A stretch of DNA of 64,000 nucleotides from RH-AL1 sp965198495 (GTDB taxonomy: Bacteria; Pseudomonadota; Alphaproteobacteria; Rhizobiales; Beijerinckiaceae). This document shows, piece by piece, positions 1-9,310 of this stretch (position 1 is the first letter of the stretch; every line of letters begins with the position of its first letter). Both the position numbers and the translations under genes were made by a program. The notes beneath the pieces are model-generated. The model was not told the origin of the DNA. It ran no database searches and worked only from the letters and a program-made list of their open reading frames with translations. Where the stretch lies: contig CBDAPL010000001.1 of assembly GCA_965198495.1 (NCBI GenBank), forward strand, positions 1,736,001 through 1,800,000, in the 5' to 3' direction.

Positions 1-2
1 TA

Positions 3-563
3 CCGGCCGCCCTGACCAGTCTCTTCGCGGTCGCCGGTTCGATTCCGATCGTGATGTGCGTCCGCCGAACAGCCGGACAAACGTCAAGGGAGGCCGAAAT
101 CGTCGCCGCCATCGAGTACGCGCGTGCCGTTGCCTTCAACGCGGCGTCTCTTCGCGACGCCTTGAACCGCTTGCCGGCGAGCGAGGCTGAGCTTCCGGGA
201 ACTAAGGCGCTCATCGACACGATATTGACCGACGTCGAACGATCCGCGGCGGCAGCACCAGGACGCGAACAGCGCATGCGCGGCGCCGCTGGCGAACAGG
301 GCCGCCGCCACGTGCGCATCAAACCGATAAGCGACCGCGTCGTGATCACCAGGAACGACGGCTTGGCGATCATCGCCCAGCTCGTCGACGTGTCGATGTC
401 CGGCGCCGCGATCAGCGGCGACCTGCCGGATGTGATCGCCGGCGATCAGGTGCTCGTTGGTTCGCGGATGGCTCGCGTCATCAGGACCCTCCCGCACGGG
501 ATCGCTTGCGAGTTCGTGAAGGAGCTCCCACCCGCCGCGCTCGACTTCGACATCGTACTTTAA
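3..563 (+). CDS. PilZ-domain protein, 5' end probably outside the window
   Basis: The C-terminal half carries a PilZ domain, the usual cyclic-di-GMP receptor fold. Visible are the first binding motif RRHVRI (RxxxR type) and the second, DVSMSGA (D-x-S-x-x-G). The frame is open to the left edge of the window, and its first 17 residues are hydrophobic (ALTSLFAVAGSIPIVM), so this looks like the last part of a membrane-anchored protein. GTG/ATG codons at 51/54 are the alternative starts. The next same-strand gene encodes a GGDEF cyclase, which fits a local c-di-GMP circuit. What the output is cannot be read from the sequence. Confidence 0.75.
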   Translation, partial: PAALTSLFAVAGSIPIVMCVRRTAGQTSREAEIVAAIEYARAVAFNAASLRDALNRLPASEAELPGTKALIDTILTDVERSAAAAPGREQRMRGAAGEQGRRHVRIKPISDRVVITRNDGLAIIAQLVDVSMSGAAISGDLPDVIAGDQVLVGSRMARVIRTLPHGIACEFVKELPPAALDFDIVL

Positions 564-598
564 TCCTCGCGCGCACGATCAGCTTAGGGAACAAGCAA

Positions 599-2299
599 GT
601 GTTCAAGAAGATCGGAATTCGCTTCAAGGAACAGGTGACGTTGACGATCGCGCTGCTATGCCTGACGCTGATCGCGGCGTCGGCGGGAAGCGCGCTGTGG
701 ATCGTCTCCGCCTACGAGGTCGATCGCCTCCAGCTGCGAAGTTCGAGGATGGCGACCCGTATGGCGAGCTTGCTCGACCTCGTCATGTTCGAGCGCTTCC
801 GCGAGGTCAATCTGCTCTCTAGCCTCGAGCCGATGAGCCATTTGTGGCAGGCGGAGGCTCCAGAGATCAGAGCCACGTTGAACCGTTTGCAGGCGAGCCT
901 GCCGACCTACGCCTGGATTGGTTACGCGACGCCCGACGGCGTGGTTCGGGCGGCGACCCAGGGCATTCTGGAAGGCCAGTCGGTCAAGGAGCGGTCTTGG
1001 TTCGTCGAGGGCCTGAAAGGTCCGGCGGCGTCGGATGTCCACGAGGCCCTGCTCCTCTCCTCGCTTCTTCCGCCTTCGCGAACGGGGGAGCCGCCGCGCT
1101 TCGTCGACGTCTCGATGCCGGTCTATGCCGGCAAGGCGATCGTTGGCGTCCTCGGCGCGCATCTGAAATGGTCTTGGATCGAGGATCTGAGGCAACGGTT
1201 CCTCGCCAGCGAGCAGTCCGCGGGCGACATGTGGATCCTCTCGAGCGACGGCAAGATCCTGCTCGGGCCGGATCTTGGTTCCCGTCCGTTCGACGTGAAG
1301 CGTTTCGCGGAGATGAAGATCGCCGGGAGGGGAGCCTTCGTGGATCGGTCAGCCTCCGCGGCGATCCTCACGGGCTACGCAACGACCGAAGGCCTGCGAA
1401 GCTACAAGGGTCTGGGCTGGATCGTCGTCGCGCGAAGGCCAGCCAGCGTCGCCTACGCCCCCGTGCAGCAGGCCGTGCGGACGATATTGCTATACAGTTC
1501 GATCGTCGCGGCGGTCGGGCTCGTCCTCGCCTGGATCGTCGCCCGTCGCAGCGTCGCGCCCCTGCTCGATCTGACCTCGGCGGTGCGTCGAATCGGCCAA
1601 GATCTCACGGGCGCGACGCTGCCCCAGCTTGGCAGCGCTCCCGAGCTCGTTGAGCTCTCGTCGTCGTTGCGATCGCTGCTGCGGCGCGTCGGCGTCGCGG
1701 AAACGAAACTGACACATGCCGAGAAACGGCGCATCGACGACACCCGGCGCTACAGCCAGACCATCGACAAGCTACGCGACGAAGCCGATCACGACCCGCT
1801 GACGGGGCTTCTCAATCGCCGCGCCTTCATCATCTTCGCCCAAGACGCGCTGAGCTACTTCCGCAGATACGGGCGGAGCATCGCAATCCTGATGGTCGAC
1901 ATCGATCATTTCAAGAGCGTCAATGACAATTACGGCCATGCGGCCGGCGATGCCGTGCTGTGTCAGGTCGCGGAAGTGCTTCAGATCTCGACACGCACGT
2001 CGGACAAGGTTTCGCGTTTCGGAGGCGAGGAGTTCGTCGTGCTGCTTCGTGAGATCGCGCTGGATGACATCGTCGGCTTCGCGGAGCGGCTCCGAGCATC
2101 CGTGGCCGAGCTCCACGTGTCGCATGAAGGCACGAGGATCAACGTCACCGTCAGCATTGGTGCCGCGCTGGTGAGCGATGAGGAAAAAGATATCCGGATC
2201 CTGATCAACCGCGCCGACAAGGCACTCTACGCAGCCAAGAGCGGCGGACGGAACCGTGTCCAAATGGTACCACAGCCGACCACCGCAACCGCGTCATAG
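599..2299 (+). CDS. Membrane diguanylate cyclase with periplasmic sensor (dCache-like) and GGDEF domain
   Basis: Predicted to make cyclic-di-GMP from two GTP. Order: TM helix about residues 13-37, a roughly 250-residue extracytoplasmic sensor with dCache character (YAPVQ near its end), second TM about 292-313, short linker, GGDEF domain about 397-557. The active site reads GGEEF and is preceded by the inhibitory I-site RTSD at the canonical 5-residue distance, so product inhibition is expected. I chose the GTG at 599 because AGGGA lies 8 nt upstream. The frame extends back to 506, but that would overlap the PilZ gene by 58 nt. The next cyclase follows after 13 nt, suggesting co-transcription. 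The ligand is unknown. Confidence 0.88.
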   Translation: MFKKIGIRFKEQVTLTIALLCLTLIAASAGSALWIVSAYEVDRLQLRSSRMATRMASLLDLVMFERFREVNLLSSLEPMSHLWQAEAPEIRATLNRLQASLPTYAWIGYATPDGVVRAATQGILEGQSVKERSWFVEGLKGPAASDVHEALLLSSLLPPSRTGEPPRFVDVSMPVYAGKAIVGVLGAHLKWSWIEDLRQRFLASEQSAGDMWILSSDGKILLGPDLGSRPFDVKRFAEMKIAGRGAFVDRSASAAILTGYATTEGLRSYKGLGWIVVARRPASVAYAPVQQAVRTILLYSSIVAAVGLVLAWIVARRSVAPLLDLTSAVRRIGQDLTGATLPQLGSAPELVELSSSLRSLLRRVGVAETKLTHAEKRRIDDTRRYSQTIDKLRDEADHDPLTGLLNRRAFIIFAQDALSYFRRYGRSIAILMVDIDHFKSVNDNYGHAAGDAVLCQVAEVLQISTRTSDKVSRFGGEEFVVLLREIALDDIVGFAERLRASVAELHVSHEGTRINVTVSIGAALVSDEEKDIRILINRADKALYAAKSGGRNRVQMVPQPTTATAS

Positions 2300-2312
2300 C
2301 CGGGGATCATAG

Positions 2313-3902
2313 ATGTCCGATTTCCCATCCTCCAGCTTGGCGAAGAGTCCCGGGGAAGCGTTCGCCCGCTCCATGGACGTTCTCGCACGGGCCGGGTCCG
2401 TGATCGTCATCGCGGTCGGGGCCTTCGTCCTTTGTGGTTGGGTTCTTCACATCCGCATCTTGATGACCCTGTTGCCCGGTCTTGTCGCCATGAAGGCGAA
2501 CACGGCGGTATTGTTCGTGGCTTGCGGCTCGTCGGTTTGGCTGCTGCATAGCGCCTCGGAAGAAACTCGATCGACCAGATTGGCGCGCATACTTTCCGCC
2601 GCCGTCGTCGCCGTCGCCGCCCTCTCGCTGACAGAGGATCTTTTCAGCGTCGACCTCGGCATCGATCAGTTTCTGCTTCCCGACAACTGGCAGGCGGTCC
2701 CAACCCCTCATCCAGGCCGGATGTCGCCGCTCGCGGCGACCAACTTCATTTGCATCGGCGGCGCTTTGCTGTGCCTCAAGTCGCGGGTGCGCCGTATCGC
2801 CGTCCTGGTGCAATGGTTTGTGGCCCCCGCCTTGTTCGTCATCGGACTCGTCGTGGTCGGATACGCCTACGGGGTGGAGGCGCCGGATCAGATAAAACAC
2901 TATAACGCGATGGCTGTGCACACGGTGCTGTCGCTCTTCCTCCTATGCCTGGCGATCATCGCAGCGGACTCCGAGAACGGTTTCACGAGCATCGCGACGA
3001 GCGACACGGCCGGTGGGTTGATCGCACGATGGTTGCTTCCGAGCATTCCGTTCGTTTTGCTCGCATTGGATTGGCTGCGCCTGCTTGGCGAGCGGCAAGG
3101 CCTCTATGGCTTCGCGTTCGGCGTATCGTTGAACGTCGCCTCGAGCATCAGCCTGTGCGTCCTCGCGGTCGCCGTGACGGCGGCATCGCTGCACCGTACC
3201 GATCTCGAGCGGCAGCGCGCCAAGGTCGAGATCATCAGCCTCAACGCGGACCTGGAACGCCGGATATTGGAGAGAACCTCGCAGCTCGAGGTCGCCAACC
3301 AGGAGCTGGAACTTTTGTCGATCGAAGACGGCCTCACGCGTGTCGCCAACAGACGTTTCTTCGATGCTCACCTGACAACGCAACTGGCGGTCGCGACACG
3401 CTACGGACGTGACCTCGCGCTGGTGATTTGCGACGTGGATGCCTTCAAAGCCTACAATGACAATTACGGCCATCAGGCGGGCGACGATTGTCTGAAACGG
3501 ATCGCCGCCGCCCTGAAATCCTGCTGCCGCCGTCCGTCCGATCTGGTCGCTCGATATGGCGGTGAGGAATTCGCGATCATCCTGCCGGAAACCAGTTTGG
3601 ATGGCGCGCGTCATGTCGCCGAAGCGGCCCGCGATGCTATAGGAAAGCTGATGATCGCGCACGGCCATTCGGCCGCTTCGCTCAACGTCAGTATAAGCGG
3701 CGGCTTCGCCTGCGTAACGAACCTTGTGAATCCGACAGTCGACGATCTGATCGCGGCAGCCGATCAAGCTCTCTATCGTGCGAAACGCGGCGGTCGCGAC
3801 CGGGTGGTCGGCATGACCTCGGCGGACGGTGCATCAGCAGGGACCATCGTATCGCTTCCGTCGGAACCCATGTTCGGACGTGACCAGGATCTTGAGGTCT
3901 GA
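2313..3902 (+). CDS. Membrane diguanylate cyclase, multi-TM N-terminal sensor plus GGDEF
   Basis: 529 residues. The first ~295 form several hydrophobic helices, followed by a short coiled-coil linker (LERQRAKVEIISLNADLERR) and a GGDEF domain about 336-500. The active site is GGEEF with an intact upstream I-site RPSD, so active and feedback-inhibited synthesis of c-di-GMP is expected. The start has GGGGA 7 nt upstream. The N-terminal membrane region shares features with the histidine kinase at 48035 (GRMS, GYAYGV, MAxxT in the same order), so the two proteins probably use the same kind of membrane sensor. It follows the previous cyclase closely and is likely in one transcript with it. Confidence 0.88.
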   Translation: MSDFPSSSLAKSPGEAFARSMDVLARAGSVIVIAVGAFVLCGWVLHIRILMTLLPGLVAMKANTAVLFVACGSSVWLLHSASEETRSTRLARILSAAVVAVAALSLTEDLFSVDLGIDQFLLPDNWQAVPTPHPGRMSPLAATNFICIGGALLCLKSRVRRIAVLVQWFVAPALFVIGLVVVGYAYGVEAPDQIKHYNAMAVHTVLSLFLLCLAIIAADSENGFTSIATSDTAGGLIARWLLPSIPFVLLALDWLRLLGERQGLYGFAFGVSLNVASSISLCVLAVAVTAASLHRTDLERQRAKVEIISLNADLERRILERTSQLEVANQELELLSIEDGLTRVANRRFFDAHLTTQLAVATRYGRDLALVICDVDAFKAYNDNYGHQAGDDCLKRIAAALKSCCRRPSDLVARYGGEEFAIILPETSLDGARHVAEAARDAIGKLMIAHGHSAASLNVSISGGFACVTNLVNPTVDDLIAAADQALYRAKRGGRDRVVGMTSADGASAGTIVSLPSEPMFGRDQDLEV

Positions 3903-4042
3903 TCAAAGCGCCGCTAGATGGTGAACGCTGCTATTGTCGCGTTGAGCTTTATGGGACGGCAACATTCGGCGCTTGGCAGGACGTCCGGCTTTCGTGCGAA
4001 GATCTAAGATTGGCTGTTCGCGCTAATTAGACATAGTCCGCC

Positions 4043-6463
4043 TCAGGCGGAAAGTCGTGCGCGAGCCTTCCCGAACATCGCCATCGTGCGGAGTCGATCC
4101 ACATCGGTGAATACGCTCATCGCGGCTGGCCGCGCAACGAGGTAGCCTTGGATCTGGTCGCAGCCGAGCGATCGAAGAATGGCGAGCTGATCTGGGGTCT
4201 CCACGCCTTCCGCGGTGACCTGCAGGCCGAGGTTGTGACCCAGGTTGACGATCGTGCGGGTCAGCGTGAGCGCCTCGTCGCTTTGGCCAAGCTTGCTGAT
4301 GAATGACTTGTCGATCTTGATTTTGTCGAACTTGAACAGCTGGAGGTAGCTCAAGCTGGAATAGCCAGTGCCAAAATCGTCGAGAGCGATGCGCACCCCC
4401 ATCGCCCGCAAACGGTTGAGGATCGCAACCGCCTTCTCGGCGTCGTCGATCAGAATGCCCTCCGTGACCTCGACGACAATTCGCGCCGGGGTGATGAAGT
4501 TGACGCGCAGGGCGCGGCCGATCACGTCGCACACGTCCGATTGCCGGAACTGCATCGGTGACACGTTGACCGAGACGCGCCACGGCTCAGCCCAGCCAGC
4601 GGCCTCGCGACAGGCGGTCTCGATGACCCATCGACCGATCTGGACAATGAGGCCGGTCTGCTCCGCCAGCGGGATGAACATGGCAGGTGGGATCATGCCG
4701 CGGGTTGGATGCGCCCAGCGCAGCAAGGCCTCAAACGTCTCGATCTCACCCGTGACGCCGTTCACGATCGGCTGGTAGTGCAGCACCAACTCGCCGCGGT
4801 CCACGGCGCCGGCCAGCTCCTGTTCCAGCTGCAGCCTTGCCTGCAGCTGCGTGTTCATCGCGGCCTCGTAGAAGCGCAGCGTGTCGCGCCCTTCTTCCTT
4901 GGCGCGGTACATCGCGGCGTCGGCGGCGCGCATCAAGGTTTCGGCGTTGCCCCCGTCTTCGGGATAGAGCGCGATGCCGACCGAAGCCCCGATCTCGATC
5001 CGCTTACCCTCGATCTCGAAGGGCCGGCGCAACGCTTCGATGACGCGGGTGGCGACGGTGGACGCCTTCTGCGGCTGAGGCCCACTCGTCACGACCATGA
5101 CGAACTCGTCCCCGCCAATGCGCGCCAAGGTGTCGGTCGGCTGAATGTCTGCGAGCACACGTTTGGCGATCTGAATCAACAGCGCATCGCCCACGGCGTG
5201 TCCGTGCAGATCGTTAACCGGTTTGAAGCGGTCGAGGTCGAAATAGAGGACGGCCAAACCACTCCTCTGATGCGCCGCAGCGTCCAGGGCGATGTCGAGC
5301 CTTTCCTGCAGGTTGTAGCGATTCGGCAGGTTCGTCAGCGCGTCATGACGAGCAAGGTGTCGAACTCGGGCCTCGTCGCGCTTGCTTTCAGTCAGATCAC
5401 GCAGCGCCATGGCCGTGGCGGGCTTGCCGACGTACTCGATCGGCTGGCACGACAGCTCGACCGCAACAATGGTTCCGACAACGGTTCTGACGCTGAACTC
5501 CTCTGGGCGTCGATCGAGGGGCGCGCAACGCTCGCGTCGGAGCAAGGCCGGAGCGCTGTCATCCGCGAAGAGGCTCAACAAGGGCTGACCGATCATGCTG
5601 GCGGCTGTCGTCTTGAAGAGGCGCTCGCCGGCACTGTTCACCTCCAGGACGATGCCGTCTCGGATGATGATCAGCACCTCTTGCGCTAGATTGCTGAGCA
5701 AGCGCATGCGGGCGAGGTCCTGAAGGGCACGCTGCGACATGTGCTGCTCGACCATCGTTGCCGCCAAGCTGACGAGCAGGATCGCCAAGCTGACGCCCCC
5801 CACCACGAAAGCAAGCGTGGTCGAATCGAGGACCGTGCCCTGGACCGCTTCCATGGTGCCAGGCGCGACGTTGATGGCGGCCATGCCGGTGAAGTGCAGC
5901 CCGCAGATCGCCACCGCCAGCCAGCTTGCGACCTCGACGCGCCGACCTATCGTTCTCAGATGTGACGCCCTAGCCAGTGCAGCGATCGAGGACGTCACGC
6001 TGATCACCACCGACCATGCCACGTAGCCGCGGTCGAACGTCAAGAAGCCCGAGAAGGTCATGGCGGCGACGCCGATGTAATGCATTCCAGCAACGGCGAG
6101 ACCGAGCAGAATGCCGCCGATGATGACGCGTGCCGAGCGCGCAATCGGAGCCTGCCAAACGAGCAGTGCGAGCCAGGCACCTCCAGCGGCCACTGCGACC
6201 GACAGCGCTGTCAAGCCGAGGTCGTACGTCATTTCCATGCCTGTTTTGAAGGCTAACATCGCGACGAAGTGCAGCGACCATACGCTGCAGCCGAGCACTA
6301 CGGCTGCGAAGGCCAGCCAGAGCTTGGATGGCTTCTGCGCGCCTGTGACGGCTCGTGCCATCAGCGTCGTTGTCGTGAAGCACCCTAGGGCGCAGATCAG
6401 GGCGGAGATCGCCACCAAGCGAAGGTCGTGCTCGTGCGCAACACAATCGAGAACCTTCAGCAT
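4043..6463 (-). CDS. MHYT-PAS-GGDEF-EAL cyclic-di-GMP turnover protein
   Basis: 806 residues. Residues about 10-235 form a seven-helix MHYT sensor with repeated WSLHFVAM, GMHYIGVAAM and GLHFTGMAAI motifs, a domain proposed to bind a metal ligand such as copper and sense a gas. A PAS-like segment (about 255-365) is followed by GGDEF (intact GGDEF; the I-site position reads QPTD, so the Arg is lost) and EAL (EALLRW, DDFGTGYSSLSYL, KIDKSFI all present). Both activities look possible and net output cannot be predicted. The start has GGAG 6 nt upstream. Its 3' end faces the two cyclases. Confidence 0.9.
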   Translation of the reverse strand: MLKVLDCVAHEHDLRLVAISALICALGCFTTTTLMARAVTGAQKPSKLWLAFAAVVLGCSVWSLHFVAMLAFKTGMEMTYDLGLTALSVAVAAGGAWLALLVWQAPIARSARVIIGGILLGLAVAGMHYIGVAAMTFSGFLTFDRGYVAWSVVISVTSSIAALARASHLRTIGRRVEVASWLAVAICGLHFTGMAAINVAPGTMEAVQGTVLDSTTLAFVVGGVSLAILLVSLAATMVEQHMSQRALQDLARMRLLSNLAQEVLIIIRDGIVLEVNSAGERLFKTTAASMIGQPLLSLFADDSAPALLRRERCAPLDRRPEEFSVRTVVGTIVAVELSCQPIEYVGKPATAMALRDLTESKRDEARVRHLARHDALTNLPNRYNLQERLDIALDAAAHQRSGLAVLYFDLDRFKPVNDLHGHAVGDALLIQIAKRVLADIQPTDTLARIGGDEFVMVVTSGPQPQKASTVATRVIEALRRPFEIEGKRIEIGASVGIALYPEDGGNAETLMRAADAAMYRAKEEGRDTLRFYEAAMNTQLQARLQLEQELAGAVDRGELVLHYQPIVNGVTGEIETFEALLRWAHPTRGMIPPAMFIPLAEQTGLIVQIGRWVIETACREAAGWAEPWRVSVNVSPMQFRQSDVCDVIGRALRVNFITPARIVVEVTEGILIDDAEKAVAILNRLRAMGVRIALDDFGTGYSSLSYLQLFKFDKIKIDKSFISKLGQSDEALTLTRTIVNLGHNLGLQVTAEGVETPDQLAILRSLGCDQIQGYLVARPAAMSVFTDVDRLRTMAMFGKARARLSA

Positions 6464-6814
6464 GCCAGCTCCAATGATCGTCTCCGGTTATCCATCAACC
6501 CGTATGCAATCCTAAGAATGCACTAATTATCCTATCGGAATGCGGATCTAAGTAGACCTCGGGTAAATAGCGGCGACCGCGCCAATTCTTCTTGGAATGA
6601 CTCGGCAGAAATCATCCTTGCGGAAGCAGGTCCCTGCGTGAGCGCCGTGACCTATCCGACGCCGTCACATCGACAGACCCACAGTACCGATCGTGAGGTG
6701 TTCGATCAGCGGGGCAATGACGCCCGAAAGGGATGATGTACGGGGGGATCATGGGCCTCGCCGCCGTCGACGTGCGCGAACACGGCCGCCTCGGCGTACC
6801 GATTGGCCGGACCG

Positions 6815-7204
6815 TCATGGTTGGATGATGGAAGGTCCGGCGATCGCGCGCGTCTCGGCGGGCGCGGCCCGGCGCAGGTCGCCGGAGAAGGTCGCGCCGG
6901 AGAAGATGGCGTGCAGCGCCTCGACGATCCGTCCGGCACGCGGATCGCTGATCGCGTAGATGACCCCTGCCCTCGCGACGGCCGCTGATGATGCCGACCT
7001 CGCGCAGGCTTCCCAGGTGTTGCGACAGCGACGGCTGGCGGATCTTCAGCGCGGCCTTGAGCTCGGAGACGGCGCGTTCGCCCTCCATCGGGGTCCGGAC
7101 GATCATCAGCCTGTGCGGGTTGACGAGGCTCTTCAGGAGTCCGCCGCCGGCTCGACGTCGGCCGGCGCGACCGTCACGCCGGCAGGGCGGGACCTCACGC
7201 CCAT
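6815..7204 (-). pseudogene. ArsR-family repressor, BigR-like, with two frameshifts
   Basis: The reading pieces together as an ArsR winged-helix regulator: an N-terminal piece ending VEPAADS, then LLKSLVNPHRLMIV and the recognition region RQPSLSQHLGSLREVGIISGR, then a third frame with VIYAISDPRAGRIVEALHAIF up to the stop at 6815. The frame changes twice, near 7140 and 6975. The ATG at 7204 lies inside the end of the dioxygenase gene, as expected for a tightly packed operon. BigR-type repressors are known to sense persulfide and control blh operons, which matches the neighbours. As read, no full-length repressor can be made. Sequencing error cannot be excluded, but damage in the same operon argues for decay. 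Confidence 0.72.
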
Positions 7205-8073
7205 GGCGCGCCCCCCAGGGCATCGAGGGGGAACTTGAGGAAACGCCGGCCGTCGGCGGTCGGCTCCGGCAGGCGACCGGCACGGATGTTGACCTGGAGG
7301 GCGTGGAGCATCAGGCGGGGCATCGGCAGCGAGCGGTCCCGCGCCTCGCGTAAGGCGACGAACGCGTCGAGCGACGGGCGCGAGGCGAAATGCGTGTTCG
7401 TCGCCCTCTGCGCGCCGACCGTGCTTTCCCACAGCGCCCGGCGGCCGCCCTGCCGATAGTCGTGCCCGGTGAAGACGCGGGTCGCGCCCGGGAGCGCGAG
7501 GATCGCTTCGATCGAATGATACAGCCGCGCCGCGCTGCCGCCGGGAAAGTCGCAGCGGGCGGTGCCGCTGTCGGGCATGAACAGCGTGTCGTGGACGAAG
7601 GCCGCGTCACCGACCAGATAGGTGATCGAGGCCAGCGTATGCCCCGGCGAGAACAGGACCTTGGCCTCGACCTCGCCGATCGTGAAGGTCTCGCCTTCCG
7701 CGAACAGCCGGTCCCACTGCGATCCGTCGCAGGGCAGGTCGGCGCAGTCGTAGATCCGCTTCCACAATCTCTGAACGTCAACCACGTGGGCGCCGATCGC
7801 CGTCGGCGCGCCGGTCCTCGCCTTGAGGTAGGCGGCCGCGGTGACGTGGTCGGCGTGCGGGTGGGTGTCGAGGATCCACTGGACGGACAGGCCCCGCTCG
7901 CCGACGTAGGCGAGGATCGCGTCCGCCGACAGGGTCGCCGTCGCGCCCGACGCCGCGTCGAAGTCGAGCACGGGATCGATGATGGCGCAGCACTTCGTGG
8001 TTGGGCACGAGACGACGTACTGAACAGCGCAGGTGCGTTCGTCGTAGAAACCCTCGACGATCGGGTCCGTCAA
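7195..8073 (-). CDS. blh: Blh/ETHE1-like persulfide dioxygenase (metallo-beta-lactamase fold)
   Basis: 292 residues of an MBL-fold hydrolase. The metal motif THPHADH (HxHxDH), the later His in SPGHTLAS, the Asp in HDTLFMPDSG and the His in GHDY are all present, as in the ETHE1/Blh group that oxidises glutathione persulfide to sulfite with O2. The C-terminal extension (LMLHALQVNIRAG, LKFPLDALG) is typical of Blh. No ATG lies near the conserved N-terminus (TDPIVEGFYDERT). The best start is TTG at 8073, overlapping the stop of the upstream peroxiredoxin as TTGA, so translation is probably coupled. This is the only intact member of its operon, and with the ArsR repressor broken it may be expressed without control. 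Confidence 0.82.
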   Translation of the reverse strand: MTDPIVEGFYDERTCAVQYVVSCPTTKCCAIIDPVLDFDAASGATATLSADAILAYVGERGLSVQWILDTHPHADHVTAAAYLKARTGAPTAIGAHVVDVQRLWKRIYDCADLPCDGSQWDRLFAEGETFTIGEVEAKVLFSPGHTLASITYLVGDAAFVHDTLFMPDSGTARCDFPGGSAARLYHSIEAILALPGATRVFTGHDYRQGGRRALWESTVGAQRATNTHFASRPSLDAFVALREARDRSLPMPRLMLHALQVNIRAGRLPEPTADGRRFLKFPLDALGGAPWA

Positions 8074-8389
8074 GGCGCCCGCCCCGGCTTGCGCGTGCGG
8101 AAGCACCAGGGGGCGCCCGAGGCCTCGTCGCCATCGGCCCGCTGGTCGGGGTTCAACAGGTTGAAGTCCGGCAGCTCGATGACGTCGTCGCCGGTCGTCC
8201 AGCCTTCCGGCGTCGACACGGCCTGGGCATCGCTCATCCGCGGCGCCTCGACGAGGCGGAGGATCTGCACACGGGAGTGAAGTCGGCCCAGTGCGAGAAG
8301 AACACCAGCCAGCGGCCGCGATAGTCCGCCAGGGCACGTGTCCCCAGCGTCGTGCGAGCGATGAAGCCGGACGCGACGGTGCCGATCAT
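8070..8389 (-). pseudogene. Peroxiredoxin with internal deletion and frameshift
   Basis: The N-terminal part reads as a 1-Cys-type peroxiredoxin (IGTVASGFIARTTLGT, LADYRGRWLVFF, then ADFTPVC with the peroxidatic Cys; a Pro expected before ADFTPVC is Trp). Directly after FTPVC, near 8265, the reading jumps frame to the extreme C-terminal part (ILRLVEAPRMSDAQAVSTPEGW). Roughly 100 residues of the usual middle are absent, so this is a deletion product. It ends with a TGA overlapping the TTG start of the dioxygenase. Together with the damaged repressor it marks a decaying persulfide/peroxide operon. Confidence 0.68.
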
Positions 8390-9310
8390 GAGCGGCGCCG
8401 GCCGCGCCGGGGCACGCGCCCCTTGCTGTTCCGAAGACCCGATCAACGCGACGCACCTTCCGCTCGGAACGGTCCATGATCGGCGGCGCCCGCGATCCGC
8501 CCTTGACGCTGCCCAAGCTAGTGTCAATCATCATTATTGCAACCGGACGCTCGACACCCGCACCCCTATAGATGCGGGACGTGGCGCGCGCCTGCTCCTC
8601 GAGGATCCGGCTGCCAACCGGGATCAGCGTGACCAACAAGAACATGTTTCTTGTCTGCGAGTCGTTCGACAGCGTCCAGTTTTGTTCGACCAACAGGGCG
8701 AGCCAGTCCGCGAGCGAGAGGGAGAGTTGACTCAGCCGAGCGACGGACTGCTGCTCGACGACCGGAGCTTCCTGGTGCGGAGCCGGCGAGCGGTTCCCTC
8801 TTCCGCATCCAAGGCGAGGCTTGCAGCGCCTTGGCCACAGGGCTGCAGCATCCCGCGGGGCTCGCCGACACCGGGGACCTCGACGTACCACCGCTGTTGT
8901 CAGGCGTTCCCATGGTGAACTTGTCCCACAGCGCATCCTTCCACTCGTATGAGAGGACCGCACCATAAACTCCGGGATCAAACAAAGGGCGCGATGATCC
9001 CGCTTGCGCGAAGGCCTGCCAAAAAGGTGGTGGTTCGCAATGCCCGTGCGGGCGCGGCGTTGACCAGCCGCTCGCCACGCGGGCTTCACGTAGGGCGCCT
9101 CCAGCCGCATCGCCTCCGCATGGCACGCAGGCGTTGTCCGCATGTTTCCCATGCATGGGTTGGCGACGCTAATGCTGGACGGCAAGACGGCTCTCGAGGA
9201 CGAGGCGGTCGAGGCTCTCGCCGACGCGGCGGCCGGCGCGCTCGTCGCTGCCGTTGATCAAAACCATGCGGGTGGCCCTTGAGCGCGATGTCCCCCGCGA
9301 GCTCAACATT
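8390..9310. other. No recognisable gene (about 920 bp)
   Basis: Several long frames cross this stretch on both strands but none shows a family motif or consistent protein-like composition. The minus-strand frame holds some protein-like pieces (for example LSLADWLALLVEQNWTLS near 8690 and FDPGVYGAVLSYEWKDALW near 8950) in different phases, so it may be a decayed gene that once stood upstream of the peroxiredoxin. I cannot name it. Confidence 0.4.

Noticed and set aside
31..50. GGTTCGATTCC, resembling a tRNA T-loop
   Set aside because: The flanking bases do not pair into a T stem or acceptor, and the stretch is part of the open reading frame of the PilZ protein.
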